A stretch of 64,000 nucleotides of DNA, from positions 31,971,502-32,035,501 of the forward strand of contig NC_059477.1 of assembly GCF_018139145.2 (NCBI RefSeq), read 5' to 3'. Under the pieces are notes generated by a model. It worked only from the letters and a program-made list of their open reading frames with translations, did not search any database and had not been told where the DNA came from. The DNA comes from Gymnogyps californianus (taxonomy: Eukaryota > Chordata > Aves > Accipitriformes > Cathartidae). The position numbers and the translations under genes were made by a program. The number at the start of each line of letters is the position of its first letter. The stretch's first letter is position 1. Shown one piece after another: positions 24,801 through 37,309 of the stretch.

Positions 24801-26143
24801 AAGAGCTGGAGTATTATTCACGTGATAAGCTGTAACAAATCTGTAATAAGAAAGATGAATATAGAACAGTTCATTAGTTTCCTTTAAGAGCACCAATACT
24901 GTAGATATTTGTTAACTTAGACTGAAAAATGAGTCTTGTGCTCTGTGCAGAGAAGAACAATGTAATCAATCTTGTGCCTTTGTGCAGGGCATTCCTTTCA
25001 AAGGCAGCAGAGCGCAGGATCTAGCTATTCTGTGTCCATAGCTATATTTTTTGTTCTTCTCAGGTGTCAGGTGCATCCCCTGGAAATGCCTCTGTATTCA
25101 GTGCACATGTTGAATGTGCAGCATGTTGCTTCTCGAAAAGACCATTCCGGTTTTTAATGAAAACAATCTTTTTCATGTGCAACCAGTGATCACATTGGGT
25201 ATCAGGGACAGATTCAAAGCCTGCACTCTATAACAAATCTAAACAGTGGATTGGGAATTTTAGAAGGCTCAGAAGGGTTTTCCCCTGTGAGAGCCTGTGA
25301 CAAAGCTGTTCAATAATAATTAAAGGATAATGTTAGAGACCCACAGCTAGTCTTGACAAGATGGTTTTTTTTTTCTTCACACTCTGTGAGCAATTTGAAT
25401 GTCATTCCTTTCTCCTCTTCAAAAATTGTTTTTATTAGCATTTCCAAAATATACATTATAGGAGACTGTAAACATTACCAGATACCAATCTAGCTGCGAT
25501 TCGATAAAAACTAAAATTACCATCATCAACAATAAGCAGAGAGACCATAAAAGGGCAACGAAGCAGCGCTGCATATTTGCATAGGGGCAAGGTCAAACGT
25601 GAGAGACATCCCAGCCTCTCTGCTGAGGAGGAGGAGGTAACTGAAAGGGTGAGTCACTGGGATTTCATCAGGCTCCAGTGAATGTTTGGAGGGAAATAAA
25701 AAAGGCAAAGTACTAGCTCTGCTTAAAAGGGAGCATTTCGCAGGTGGGATGAATGGCCAGTGTGTTATGTCAGGAAAGGTAAATTGTTTGATTTATGAAA
25801 GGGGACAGCGTGACTTAATGTACAGGGGAAAGGCCTGTGGGAAGCAGAAAAACTTTGTCATGGGTCATCTTGGTTTTTTCCATTCACTGACTTGATATCC
25901 CGGGCAGGCCTTCTGATGCTGCTTTGCAGGGCAGGATGCATGCAGTATGCTCCGTGGATGAAAAGTACCTTGGGTTAATACCCCATGGCACTGCCTGCAC
26001 CCGCAGTGCTGCAGCAGGCTGGGAAGGGCTGGAGTTTGCAGATAGCATGGCTCTGCCCATGCAGTTCATCTGCTTTGGGACTAGGGACCACATCCTCAGT
26101 GAAGGCACAGCTGCAACCCCTGAAACTCTCTAAAGCCGTAAGT
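21886..26143. other. unique AT-rich stretch with a MIR-like relic
   Basis: Apart from the MIR-like segment near 23361-23490, no repeat or gene is recognised. The open frames (at most 97 codons) overlap on opposite strands. Several AT-rich, TAAT-containing segments, such as 24719-24735, could be regulatory, but nothing proves it. Confidence 0.5.
23361..23490 (+). repeat. MIR-like SINE relic, 3' half
   Basis: GAGAGTGAAGTGATTTGCCT (23397-23416) resembles the MIR-type block GAGAGGTGAAGTGACTTGCCC. Further on, CCCAGTCCAGTGCCTTAGTTG (from 23459) resembles the 3' block CCCAGTCCAGTGCTCTAACCAC. Order and spacing fit the family. Diverged and non-coding. Confidence 0.58.
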
Positions 26144-26460
26144 TAGGGGTCCTCAAGCTGAACTGCATATGCTGCTAGTGGCATGCAAACCATTTCAAGG
26201 CAACATGCAGGATTTTTCCCACCCATGTGCCGTGCCACCTTTGCCACATGTTCTTATGGAGAACATCTGTGTGGGCTCCGCATCCCGCTGTGTGATGTGG
26301 AGCCCACTGCCACTGCTGCCCTACTGCTCCCACAGGCTCTTCTCCTGCGATACCTAGGAAGGGCCTGGTGACAAGCGGCTGTGGATGGTGATACTTTTCA
26401 TTGCAACAAGCACATTCTGAGAGTTGATGTCTCTCCACAGCCAAAGTTTTGAGACACCTG
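26144..26460. mobile_element. non-autonomous hAT (Charlie-like) MITE
   Basis: The left end AGGGGTCCTCAAGCT (26145-26159) and the inverse of the right end (26445-26459, reading AGGTGTCTCAAAACT on the minus strand) form a 15-bp terminal inverted repeat with about four mismatches. A start of the form AGGGGTCCTCAAAC is typical of Charlie-like hAT elements of amniotes. The 317-bp length without a transposase frame fits a MITE. No matching 8-bp target duplication is visible, so it is old or the edges are off by a base or more. Orientation is undefined without internal homology. Confidence 0.5.
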
Positions 26461-29400
26461 AATTTGAACTAGGGTTTAAAGAAATCTGTTCTGGCATGGG
26501 AAGGGGGAGATGCTTTCCTTCATCTTGTTCTTTGCTGTAAAATCACAGCCAGTTTTTCTGCAAGGAGAAGCTGACCCAAGTAGTTACTGCAAAATAAACT
26601 ACTTTGCAAGAGTAATTTTTAAATTTCATATTCTGAAATGGGTATTGCACTTTAAAACTATACCTCATTCCAGAATAAAGGCTTCCTGTAGATAAATCTT
26701 CCAAGAGAGAATAACCCTAGAAATACTGAAATTGGAATAAACAAAAAAAGACAGAGAGGAAAGCTGGGAAAGCAAATGAAACAGACTGAGACAGCAGTCC
26801 CTGGCACGAGAAGCCTAATGCTTGGTGGACCATATTCCACTGTTTATGCTCATACTGGTTTGCACTACAAAGTCTGTCAAGCACCCTGTAATACGATGAT
26901 GAGAAAGAACCATAACAATTGATAACGCAGTTATGTCTCAGCCTGCGATAGGTAACTCATCTTAAACTGCAATTTCATCTTTGTGTGCAGGTGTGCTCAC
27001 AGATCTCGCTAGCTGGAGGCCCTGTGGGCACATTACCAGTGCTATCTCTTGAATTTGCACTCTCTTTATTTGCTTACTGGATAGCTTGATGGTCTTCAGA
27101 TAGTGGATTTAAGCTCTTCTTTTTCTGAATATGGGGTAAGAAAAATATTGGGAGAAATGTACGTAAAATGGAATGCAAGGGATGTTTTCAGGTCATCTGT
27201 TTACGGCTGATTGATCGCCACTGCTCTTGAGAAATATAGCTACCTGAAGACCTTTTTTATTTATGGGCAACCTCATCACCGCTTAGTTTGTGGCTTTATT
27301 TTACTGCACCTGTCTTCCATCCACACACAACTCCTCCCACATGCAATCACAGATACAAAATGGTTCTGTTACACAGGCCCAGATTGCATTGCAAACAGGC
27401 TAAAATTAGAGTTCAGCATGGTGCAGATGATTTATAGCTACAGGGCAGTGGTCTATCATTTCATAAGTGTGTCTTGCTGGAGGGGATTTTAATTAGGGAG
27501 CAGTTAAGCACACCTTTGCTGCCAGCGGGGACTGTGTGCATGCTGAGCTCTGTAACCCAAAGGAAGGACGGACTTGGACTCCAGGTGCCTGCTCTGATGG
27601 CCTTTTAGCATCATAGCCAGAGTGTGAGAGGGCAGAATGGTATCCAAGCAGCTGCACCTACATCAGTGTAACTCACCTTTTACAGTAAGAACCCCATTGC
27701 CAGACTCTGCAAACATCGTTTCGTATCCCCAGTGGAGAGCCAGGGATGCTAGGAAAAAGGTTGGAAAATGCACAGCAGCCAATCTGTTTTATGTGTGGTG
27801 TGCTCAGATGGTTGCAGGTGGGAGGATCAAACCCGAAGATGCATTACAGAGAGGTTAGAGACTGCGCTTTCCACTCACACAGATGTTCCACATTCCTGAT
27901 GGGTTTTCCAAGGTCAATAGATTAACTTAACATATTTTCCCAAGACCTAGAAGGAATTACATGTTTAAAATGTGTTCGCTGTCAGTTGCAAGGTCGAGCT
28001 AGCCTAGGGGAGACTTTAAAACCGCCACTGCTTGTGATGGACAAGGGGGCTTCATTTTGTAGAGCTGTCAGTATCTGACATCAATTTGTTCTATCACAGG
28101 CGATGCCAACAAAAGACAAAAAGTAGAACTTTGAGATTTTTGTTAAATATATGCATATTCAGGGCTCTGGGGAAGATTGTTGTTGATTCAATCTGTTTCT
28201 TTCAATTGTTTCAATTGTTTTCCTAGGTTAAATCTGGTTCTTCTGTGCTTGAGTACTGTGCTATAGTAATAATATACTAACTATACTAACAATGAAGACA
28301 GGTGATTGATGCTGCCAACTTCCGTTGGATGTCTTACAGAGATCTGCACAAGACTGGTGTTGTTGATGGTTTGCTAACATGAATAGATTTTCTTTAAACA
28401 CTATAAAACCTTCTAATTAGCTTGTAAATAGAGCACTACATTTTGAATAAGGGAAATGTTAAATAAACCATAATATTTAAACCAGATTTTATTTCTGGCA
28501 ATTACTCAGACTCTAAAGATAAATTCTCTTTTATTAAATTACAGTAAGGGCCTATTATTGCTAGTCTTTGTGTAAATATATACTTACCTATAGTCAGAGA
28601 AAGATGGGCAGAAGAGAACCAGAGAAGGGTGAGGTGTTGTGTCTAAGGAGGCAGGGCTGTTAGGGGACTCTTCTGAAAAAGAGTTTAACTTCAATAATAG
28701 TAATCCTTGAAGGTTGTTTGCATTGCTGCTTTGCACTAAATTGATCTCACATTATCAGTCAGCTTTCGGTAACATTAATTCCCCTTCTTCCCAGATGAAG
28801 GTGGCTTTGAAAACAGAATGGGTCAGATATAATCCTAATTCTTCCAGACCAGGTCTGGCAGCTGCAGTGTGTTGGCACCAGGTTTGCATCTGCTTCTGTC
28901 TCGAAAGAAGCTGGTGCACAACCAGTCCTTCTAACAGAGAAATGGTAGTACCTCAGCTCCCTACAGTTTGTGTAGAGCCTGGTCATACTGGAAATATTGG
29001 ATTGTTAAATGGGGAAGATGGGACAAGATGTAAAACGTACAGGTGGCTCCATCACATGCTTGGAATACCTTCATTGTCTCCTGTGGAGGAAGACTCTTCC
29101 TCTCTTAGAGGTCAGAAATACTTGAATCAGGAAAAAGTCTAAGTGCACGCTTCAGAGACACTTTGGAGAAGATCTTTATTCCTTCTCCCAGCTCCTTAGG
29201 GAGGATGAAATGTAAGAATTTGTGGGATGTGGAATTTTTTACAATTGTATCACGTACAAAGTATCAAGTGGGGTTAAGAAGGGAAAGCCTTTGTGCAATA
29301 GTGTAATTCCCCTTTCGCAACTCTGATTTCTGAGAAGCCAGTGTACCTGATCTGCCTCTCCACGCTTGTACAGACCCGTGTAGGTGCACAAGTCTGTGTA

Positions 29401-32400
29401 CAAGTCTGGAGGTGTAAATGTGGGGAAGAGGACCTAGCCCTTTTCAGGCTCATTAGATGCTAAATAATGCCTTCGGAACAACCTGTAGTTTCATCAGAGG
29501 TTTTGAGGAGGAAAAGGTTGTTCTTGAAAATAATTTCCAAACATATTTCGAAGACATCATATATCTGGAGGTAGGATTATTCCCTGTTTTGTGTAGAGGT
29601 AAGTGATCTCAGTTCATTGCACATAAAAGTAGTCTAGCCCTCAAATATAAATATACTCTAAAAAAGCAAGAAAACTGCTTCTACCCCAGTGAGCCCTTAA
29701 CAAGGCTTCCATATGCTCAAAAAGTTTACCTGTGCAAAGTTGTTACCATCCCTGAGTAATTTTAGATTCACGTACTGTTGTCTATCAATCTTTGCTATCT
29801 TAACCAGCTGAAAGGCTTGAAATTAAAAAGAGATTGGTATTAAGGATTTAATTTGGATTAGAAATTGATCTCAAAGAGTCTACTCCAAATACTGTTGAAT
29901 CTTTACTAAATGAAATAATGATTTTTAACATTAACTTTTCCTTATCTAGAGGTCATCTAGTCAAACAAAAATTTATTTATTAAAACTTCAAATATAAGTT
30001 TTCCCTGATATTCAAACAATTTCAATTCTCTAGTTAAAGGATAAACATTCATTTACATGCAACATATAATCACTGGTTTTTGCCCACTCTGGTATAAATA
30101 TGGTTAACTAGATCACTAGAGCAGCAACTTGTTGAAAATCAAACAAATTTCTCAAAGATGTCAAACAGCATTTTCTAAACAACAAAAAGACCACAGCTTT
30201 CATCTCCAAAAGTCACAAACATCACTGGAGAGAGAACTGGACATCTATGACAGAGATAAAGGAGTTTGCTAAGTGTTCAAAAGTTCTTTTGATATGAAAA
30301 CTGATTGATGATGTTTGACCTTAGGAGTGTGGATCAATCAAAAAATGAAAGCATTTTGAAGGATCCTTTTAAAACCATAGACTCATGAGAAACCATAAGA
30401 AGTTTCAGCTGTGGGACTTTTCTGTTTGACATGCAGAAGGTGGTTAAGTTTGCATCCTCATTCAAAGCGACAAGCAGCTACAATATTCCTAATATCTGAA
30501 TACAATAAGTCAACCTACTTCAAGACAGATAAAACTGACGAAGGTGCAAAAGGAATGAGGCTGCACTAAATTTTTCTGAAGAACATTTATGTTTGAGAAC
30601 TTCAAAGTTTTTAGAACTTGCGACTTCCAGGTTGTTTTGGTGTCCAAAATATTCACTCCCAAAAGATCACTGTAAGTAGTTCTCCCTATATAAATGATAC
30701 AACTCAATACAGCAAGCAATGTATACCTGAAATATATTAATTCCTCTAGAGGCCTCATTCAGATAGTTTAAAAGTTCCAGCCAAATCTGTAGGCCACCAA
30801 AATAGGATTGGTATTGTTTTTGTAGAGGTAAAAAATTGTTTCAAGGTATTAGAGATCAAAATGAAGATTAATCTGTGCTGAAATATGTGGTACGCTTTCA
30901 GAGACCTGCGAAATCTGGATTGGTCTGTTTATTTTCATGCAGGATGTATCTTTTGGTAAAATGGTAACTGCAATGTTAAATTCCTGCTTGCTGGTTTGAG
31001 GTTTTAAAGGAGAGGTGTCAATTATTCTTTTATTTATTTAGGAAATACTTCTCTGAACATACCCAAAAAGGAGCTTAAAAGGCACTACTCTGTTTTATGA
31101 ATTTGAATAAAGAACAGCACGATACAAGATTTATGCTAGCTACACCCAGTAGTAAGATCCTTCTCTTCACCTGATGCTCAGATTACTCTCTCCCCTGCTC
31201 ATCTTTTTTCCTAGTTTCCCCATTTCTCTGCACTAAGTTTAGCTTCTGCTTACCCTATCTTCAAATGTCCTTTTTCAGTTGGCTCCCCTTTCCTCATAAC
31301 CTTTTCTTCTTTCTTCTTCACCTTCCTGAGCCAGCAATACCAGTGCATAAGATCTTTCCATGGCTTGAGAAGCACAGCTGACTGGAAAGCTGCTAAAAAC
31401 TGAGAACGTCACAGGAGCTGAAAACCACAATATCAATACATTTCTATACAGATGGTGTTTTGGACAGTGGGCAATGCAAAATGCTGGGAGTAGATTCTAA
31501 TCCACTATCTTTCCGTTGGAAAGGATGTAATAATAATGATGGAGCTTGAAGCCATCATTAACCTTTGCCCTCCACTTTCATCCTTCGTTAAAATCATAAT
31601 AGTCACAATTACCATTGAGCACTGCTTTTAAATGTGGCTATGAACAGGGCTGGTTTATGCTAGTATCATTCTTTGAGGCTAACCACTCTACTCCGGGCTC
31701 CTTAAGTTTGACAAAGTTCATTTTTCCTAAGCATTTTCTGGAACTCATCATTGGGGTAAAAATAGTAAAGCGTTATTCTGAGGAGCATTTTTTCCTGCCT
31801 GTTAACGTATTTCCTGATAGCTCTGTCTTGTGAAGTTAAACATGCGCTCAGAAAGGAGTCTCTGCCAAAGAAGCTTCCAATAGCTCATCAGTTCGAAGCA
31901 GACCTAGTATTCATTTCTTCTGACAAAGTATCGTCCCTGCCTTGAGCAGTCAGGCAGTTTCTTTATCACATGGCATATGAAACATCTGTACAGCAAGGCC
32001 AAACTGTTCCTGCTGGGTTCATTATTTTGATAGCTTCCCAGGCAAAATTAACTGCTTTGTCACCATATTCATTTTGACTGCCCCACAGATTAAAACCAGC
32101 AGTAATTACTCCCCATCCCTCCAGCGCTTTCCATGGCAGTGGACTGTTTGTTCCCACACTTTATCTTCATGAGGTGTTGTTATGCCACTGCTGATGCAAA
32201 CAGCTGGTCAGTTTTTATGATGGGTGTATTATCATCTGCTGTTACTGCGCAATCTGTAATACATTTGATTGCCTTCTCTCCTGCCGTCAGCAGACATCTA
32301 CCCATCGCACAGCCCACACAAACTTTCAATTAGAAATACTTCTGCAAAAATTAGATGATAAAGCATCATGACATAAGATAGACTGAGTAAGAGACAGGTC

Positions 32401-34830
32401 TTACAATATACAAGACCATATCTGAATAATACATTTAGCCAGATGTTATATGGCCTAATTTTCAGGGATCCTTAATACCACCCACAAGTGAAATGTGAAT
32501 CAGTGTTTTGCAGAGAAGTCGTTAGCCAGGCCAGGATCTTACTGTACACTACAGGATTATAAAATAACAACAGTGTCTACTGAACTAAGTTATAGCTTAG
32601 TATATATGGCTATACTACTAACAGAGGAGAGGTAACTGGGCAACAGGGATCAAAGTAATGACAGGATGCTTCAGTACTTGCTAAAGTTAAAGCTTACTAA
32701 ATTGTTTTTTATTTCAAATGACTCCATCATTTTGAAGACTCACATGGCAAAGTGCAGAGAGCTCGCTCACCTTGGATGCCGGTCCTAGGAGCTGGCTCCA
32801 CTTCCCACCTGCAGTCACCATCCTGCACCATCCTAACACTGTACAGGAATGAAGTTCGAGTGAAGTGTTTGCCAGGTACACGCAAGGGAAAGGAGAGGAA
32901 CGTAGGGAAGCGAGGGATGAATTCTGCAGAGATCAGCCTCACCATATGGTGCACAGCTCATCAGGGCAGCCTAAAAGCTTTACTCAAAGTCAAGCCTACC
33001 TAACCAGCTGGGTACCTTTTGTGCCATGGCAAGATTTGAATCAGCATTTCTCAGTCTACCCTGGGGCTCCCCATGTTCTTAGCACTGGGTGACCAGTTCA
33101 TATGGCTGAGTCAAGGAGCTGAGGATAATTATACCACATAACACCATTTTGTGGATCAATAACTGATTCAAGTAGTGGGTGAAATAGCACAGCAGGACAC
33201 TGGCTGACAGCCCCAGTGCAGGCCACAGAAAAGGATGCTTTTAGCACAGATTAACTAAAAACATACAAAGGATGAATTTGGCTGAACTCCACTGACATGA
33301 GCAGACCTCTATTAAATGAGAATCTGGTTGAATATAGTGAATAGTTATTCGCAGCACACACTTGCAAATTAACAACCCAGAGAGCTACAGAAGCTCCAAT
33401 AATCCCAGTTTTTAACTTTTTTCCCTTGTTTCCAATCTTGAAATTTCATAGGCAAAGGTCATCAAGAAAACTTTTTAAAAAGTAGCAAATGTCTTTTGCA
33501 TTTTGAAATTTCCATGGAAACTTTTAATATGTTGCGCAGCACAATATGTTCTTTAAATGCACTAAACTCATGAGAGACTGCACTTTGTCAAGAGAAATGG
33601 ATAGGCTTGTATTACTGCTGGCAACACACTTAATATAAACAATGTCTTGCACTTTCCTTCAAGTGTGTTTATCCTACGTTTTCCTCTGAAAGAAAATGAC
33701 CCCACAACATGGAAAAAGGATACCGAATCCCAGCAAGTGGTTTAGGGCTGCCTCATGCAGCAGAATTGCCCAGTGCAATTCTTCTGTGCAGACAAGCTGC
33801 AGTACGACTCCAATAGCTGATCTCTGACATTGGTCTGGTGGCCTATTTCTCCCTGGCAATTTGTCCATAAAAAAACCTGGCATTCTTATTAGCAAGGCTG
33901 GCCAAGACTTGAGGAAACTGAGGCTGCAGGGCTCATCGTTCCAGGTCAAGGTGAGCACATGTCGTGTCACAGACACCTGGAGACGGTCTCCTTGCTCCAG
34001 TCTGTGCCGTTCACGCTGTGTAAATAGAGTTACACTTCACTTGCCAGAGGGGTCGGTCTAATACATGTCACAAACATTAAGAAGAAGTCATTAATATCAA
34101 TTACAACCACAGCTGCCAAGTACTGGAAAAAGTTTTGCGTAGCTGTAACTGATAATTGTGCAATGCTGTCAAAACCGTATCAGAAACTAGATTATCACAC
34201 ACACCCCAAAAAAGTATCCTGTTCCACCTCATTTTTGTCTTAAATGGTGTGAAGAAATTACAGTTTCCAAAGAAACACGTACTTCTTCCTGATCATCTCT
34301 GTCGCGTTTAAACACACACACATTCAGGAATACCAAGGATTATCTGTTTGTTCTCGTACCATACCCACCAGACACAAGATGCATGCTGCGACATACTGCG
34401 CTTGTACTTCCACCTACTGTAAATAAGAGAATAAGTTTGCAACATAAAAGATCAATAAAGTTTATAACTAGATATTGCAACCAACTGAATAAATTTAAGC
34501 AGTCTATTGTTTGCCACTGATAGAAGAACGTTTAAAACTGACAGGAGAGATGGCTTTTATAGAAGTTATATTCTTAATGCAACTACTATTTGGGGAGGGC
34601 TGTAATTAGCACTAGCATTACTTCTTTAAAACCATATTTTTAGTAACCTAGTGAATATTTCTCTGAGTTCTAGTTAGATGGGTGGGGAAGAAAAAAGAGA
34701 TAAATTAAGGGGGGATAAAAAGGATGCCATCACATCACTAGATCACCACAGAGCTGTCTTCCAGGCACAAGGTGAACCATCAGGACTCTTTCTATCTTGC
34801 AAAAAGGCAAAGTTTTAAAATTCACTCCCT
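26461..34830. other. unique AT-rich non-coding stretch
   Basis: No gene is recognised. The longest open frame, 28714-29142 on the plus strand (142 codons), has no recognisable domain, no initiation context and no matching splice pattern. Small structures include a doubled TTTCAATTG at 28200-28217. A weak inverted CR1-like trace lies near 29951-30024: GAGGTCATCTAGTCAAAC, then AGTTTTCCCTGATATTCAAA. The trace is too short to call. Confidence 0.5.
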
Positions 34831-34905
34831 TTGAGCCTAATTCTGTTCCTATTTAGGTAAAAGGCAAAGCTCCCATTGACTGCAAGTGGGAGCAGAGCAG
34901 GGTCA
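34831..34905. repeat. degenerate palindromic repeat of sauropsid type
   Basis: GAGCCTAATTCTGTTCCTAT (34833-34852) is followed by GCAAAGCTCCCATTGACTGC (34864-34883) and GTGGGAGCAGAGCAGGGTCA (34886-34905). This follows the layout of a foldback motif that I recall as very common in turtle, crocodile and bird DNA, where a GCCTGATTCTGCTCCCAT-like arm is mirrored by ATGGGAGCAGGATCAGGC. The arms here are imperfect. The parent family is not identified. Confidence 0.45.
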
Positions 34906-37003
34906 AAAATGAGTGTTTCTGAAAAATGTTTCCATAAACACAAATCTGGCCTCTTTAATGTTGTGCTCTCGCAGTCACCTGTGGATCATAATGAAGTAAC
35001 AATACTATGTTTGCACCAAAAGACAGAACCAATGTCAGGAAATTTTCCTATCTAATATATATCATCACAATGAGATCATTCATGGCCTGGGGAATTTACT
35101 AGCTAAATAAGCAAAAGCAAAAAAGGTAAAGATTTTCAAGCAAATTGTCCAAAATGGCAGAAGGAGTCTGTGGCAGAACTACCACCACAGATTTCTCCAG
35201 CCCTGGAGAACCATGCTTAGTCCTGCTGTGTTCCACCTCCATCAGCATCTTCATGTTCTCTGTATTGATATAAATACTAACAACACTTTCACATTTTTTC
35301 CTGGTGAAAACCAGGAAGGCTCCTTTCAGAAAAGAGTTTTGGCACCGAGGCAGAAAAGCGATCTGATAAAAGCTTGGGGAACCCGCTCTTCTCTACACAG
35401 ACACACCCCGTAAGCTATAAAGACTTCAAGCTGGGGCAGTCAGGACTATTTATACAAATGACAGCTCTGTATTGGATTCTTCAATGCTCTGTCTCACCCA
35501 CGCAGGCTCAGTTAGTTCAGCTACACTCCCAAAACTACAAGCGTAGATAATACCACACAAGGAAGTAAACAAGAAAAAAATCCATTTAGCTTCTTTGGTG
35601 GTAAAAACAAGAGAGGCTCCTAATGAAAAAATGGCAGCAAGAAAGGAAGTTTATAGGGACAGAGTTTTTTTCCATCCAAAGTCTTCAAAGGATAGCGTTG
35701 CAAAAGAGGACAGAGTTTAATCATCAAGTCCAGTACTGCAGTTAAGAACATAAATCTACTGAATTTATACCCAAGAGACTTTGTGCCCTCCCTTGCAACG
35801 ATGTGCCAGTCGATTCCTTGGATGCTTGTTCCTGTTCAGGATTCTCCTTTCTTAAGCAATAAATCCAGTGGGCTTGTGCGCTGGCAGACTCTCAGGTTTA
35901 GCACATTTCCAGATACAGCCATGTTTCTGGCTTTTTTTCCTGCTGCCAACGTTCTTGTGCCTCCAACGGAGCCTTTGTAAACATGATGTTAAAAATGGCT
36001 TTTGAGACAGTTTCCCCAGGTAAAAATCTTGCTGCACTGATTAAACTGTCAAGCGAGACCGAGGAGTCCATTATAAGACTTTCTCTGTATCAGTACATTA
36101 ATCTCAGATTTCTCCAGATCAGGTGAATTTTACATCAAAAGAAATGCCAGTAGAGAAAGCTGAACACTTATTCTGGATCCTCTGAGTCTTACTTCTTATG
36201 TATTTAAATGGAACAAGGCATGTATATCTATTTCTATCTCTATCATGCAGATACAAGGCATGTATCTCTATCATAGCAACATAAAGGCCGCTAAGTACAA
36301 ACAATCTGTCTCATGGAATAGTGTATTCCTTTGCATTTTCACCTACCAAAGTTTAATCATTGAATGTTCTGATCTCTCTGATAACAAGTTCCCTGTCTCA
36401 TTTTGATAAAAATAGCCCAATACAATTTTACACGCTGGCATGTGTTTAGACACAGTGACTAACTGGTCCAAGGAGGCTCTCAGGAACTATTCAGTCCCTT
36501 CAGATTCTCCATCAGCACTTGGAACACACACGTTTTCAGCTTACAGCTGTATATAGGAGAGATTAATAGAAAAGCCAATGCCTCACACTTTATTGAAGTA
36601 CAGTCGTAGGAGTTAGTTATCTGCTTCTCCAGGTGAAAGAGCAGCTTCAATTAAAAATTACTCCCTTCTACTCTTCATCACTTCAGTCCCTTCCATCCTA
36701 CCGGCTAGTTTTGTTCCTAAAAGAAGTTACCAGCTAAGACTGACCATGCACGGAAGACGGTGCATTTACTGAAAGAAAGATGACAAAGAATGTGCATTTT
36801 GCCTTACTTCTCTAGAAACAGCCTTCAACAACTCTAAACCTGGTGGAGACAGGAAAACCAATGGAAAAATAACATACAAAACATGCAGCAGAATGAACCA
36901 GAGATCTTTGCAGATTGTATTTGACAGTTCTCTGCATCATATATTCTAACTGTATCACTGTATTGCTGCATGCACACATGCTCCCAATGGTTCACAACTA
37001 CAG
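34906..37003. other. unique AT-rich non-coding stretch
   Basis: No gene is recognised. A 40-bp-offset imperfect duplication begins at 36213: ACAAGGCATGTAT recurs at 36253, followed in both copies by a CTAT-rich stretch. The open frames are short and domain-free. Confidence 0.5.
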
Positions 37004-37307
37004 TTTATTAAACCAAAAAATGGATATATTACCTACAGCATTGGCTCAGTGACCAGAATTGTTGGCATTTTGAGGCTGTTGATGGTCTGTACGATAGGAA
37101 CTGAATCTTAAGTCACTTCCACGCAAATCCACTTGACTTCCTGACTTCAACATCATTGGTAAGAGGAGCACTGAGACACCCTCTGCCACAGTAGTTAAAG
37201 GTTTGATCTTGTAAACCTCTTTCCTGAGAAGTAAAACCTCCAGCAGAATATGCTGCTGATGAGCACAGGGAAGCCCGCAGCACTTCTCCACTCAGCTGAG
37301 ACTCATC
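37004..37307 (-). CDS. weak candidate terminal exon (minus strand), function unknown
   Basis: On the minus strand a splice-acceptor-like TTATTTCCACAG ends at 37308. From 37307 a frame stays open for 64 codons (start DESQLSGEVLRAS, end RKSSGFAWK) to a TGA ending at 37113. An AATAAA signal follows at 37009-37004, with a GT-rich stretch beyond it. That is the layout of a last coding exon with a short 3' UTR. Against it, a second overlapping frame (37291-37046) is also open, the polypyrimidine tract is weak, and I recognise neither peptide. It may be a chance combination or a pseudo-exon. No partner exon is identified. Confidence 0.15.
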
Positions 37308-37309
37308 CT

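Noticed and set aside
28714..29142. 142-codon plus-strand open frame, the longest in the window
   Set aside because: No recognisable domain, no matching splice sites or promoter. A frame of this length is expected by chance in 64 kb read in six frames.
29951..30024. Possible inverted CR1 3' fragment (GAGGTCATCTAGTC, then TTTTCCCTGATATTCAAA)
   Set aside because: Two short matches with an unrelated interval between them; below what I would call an element.
33041..33070. hAT-like start (AGCATTTCTCAGTCTACCCTGG)
   Set aside because: No inverted partner was found nearby, and the match is short.
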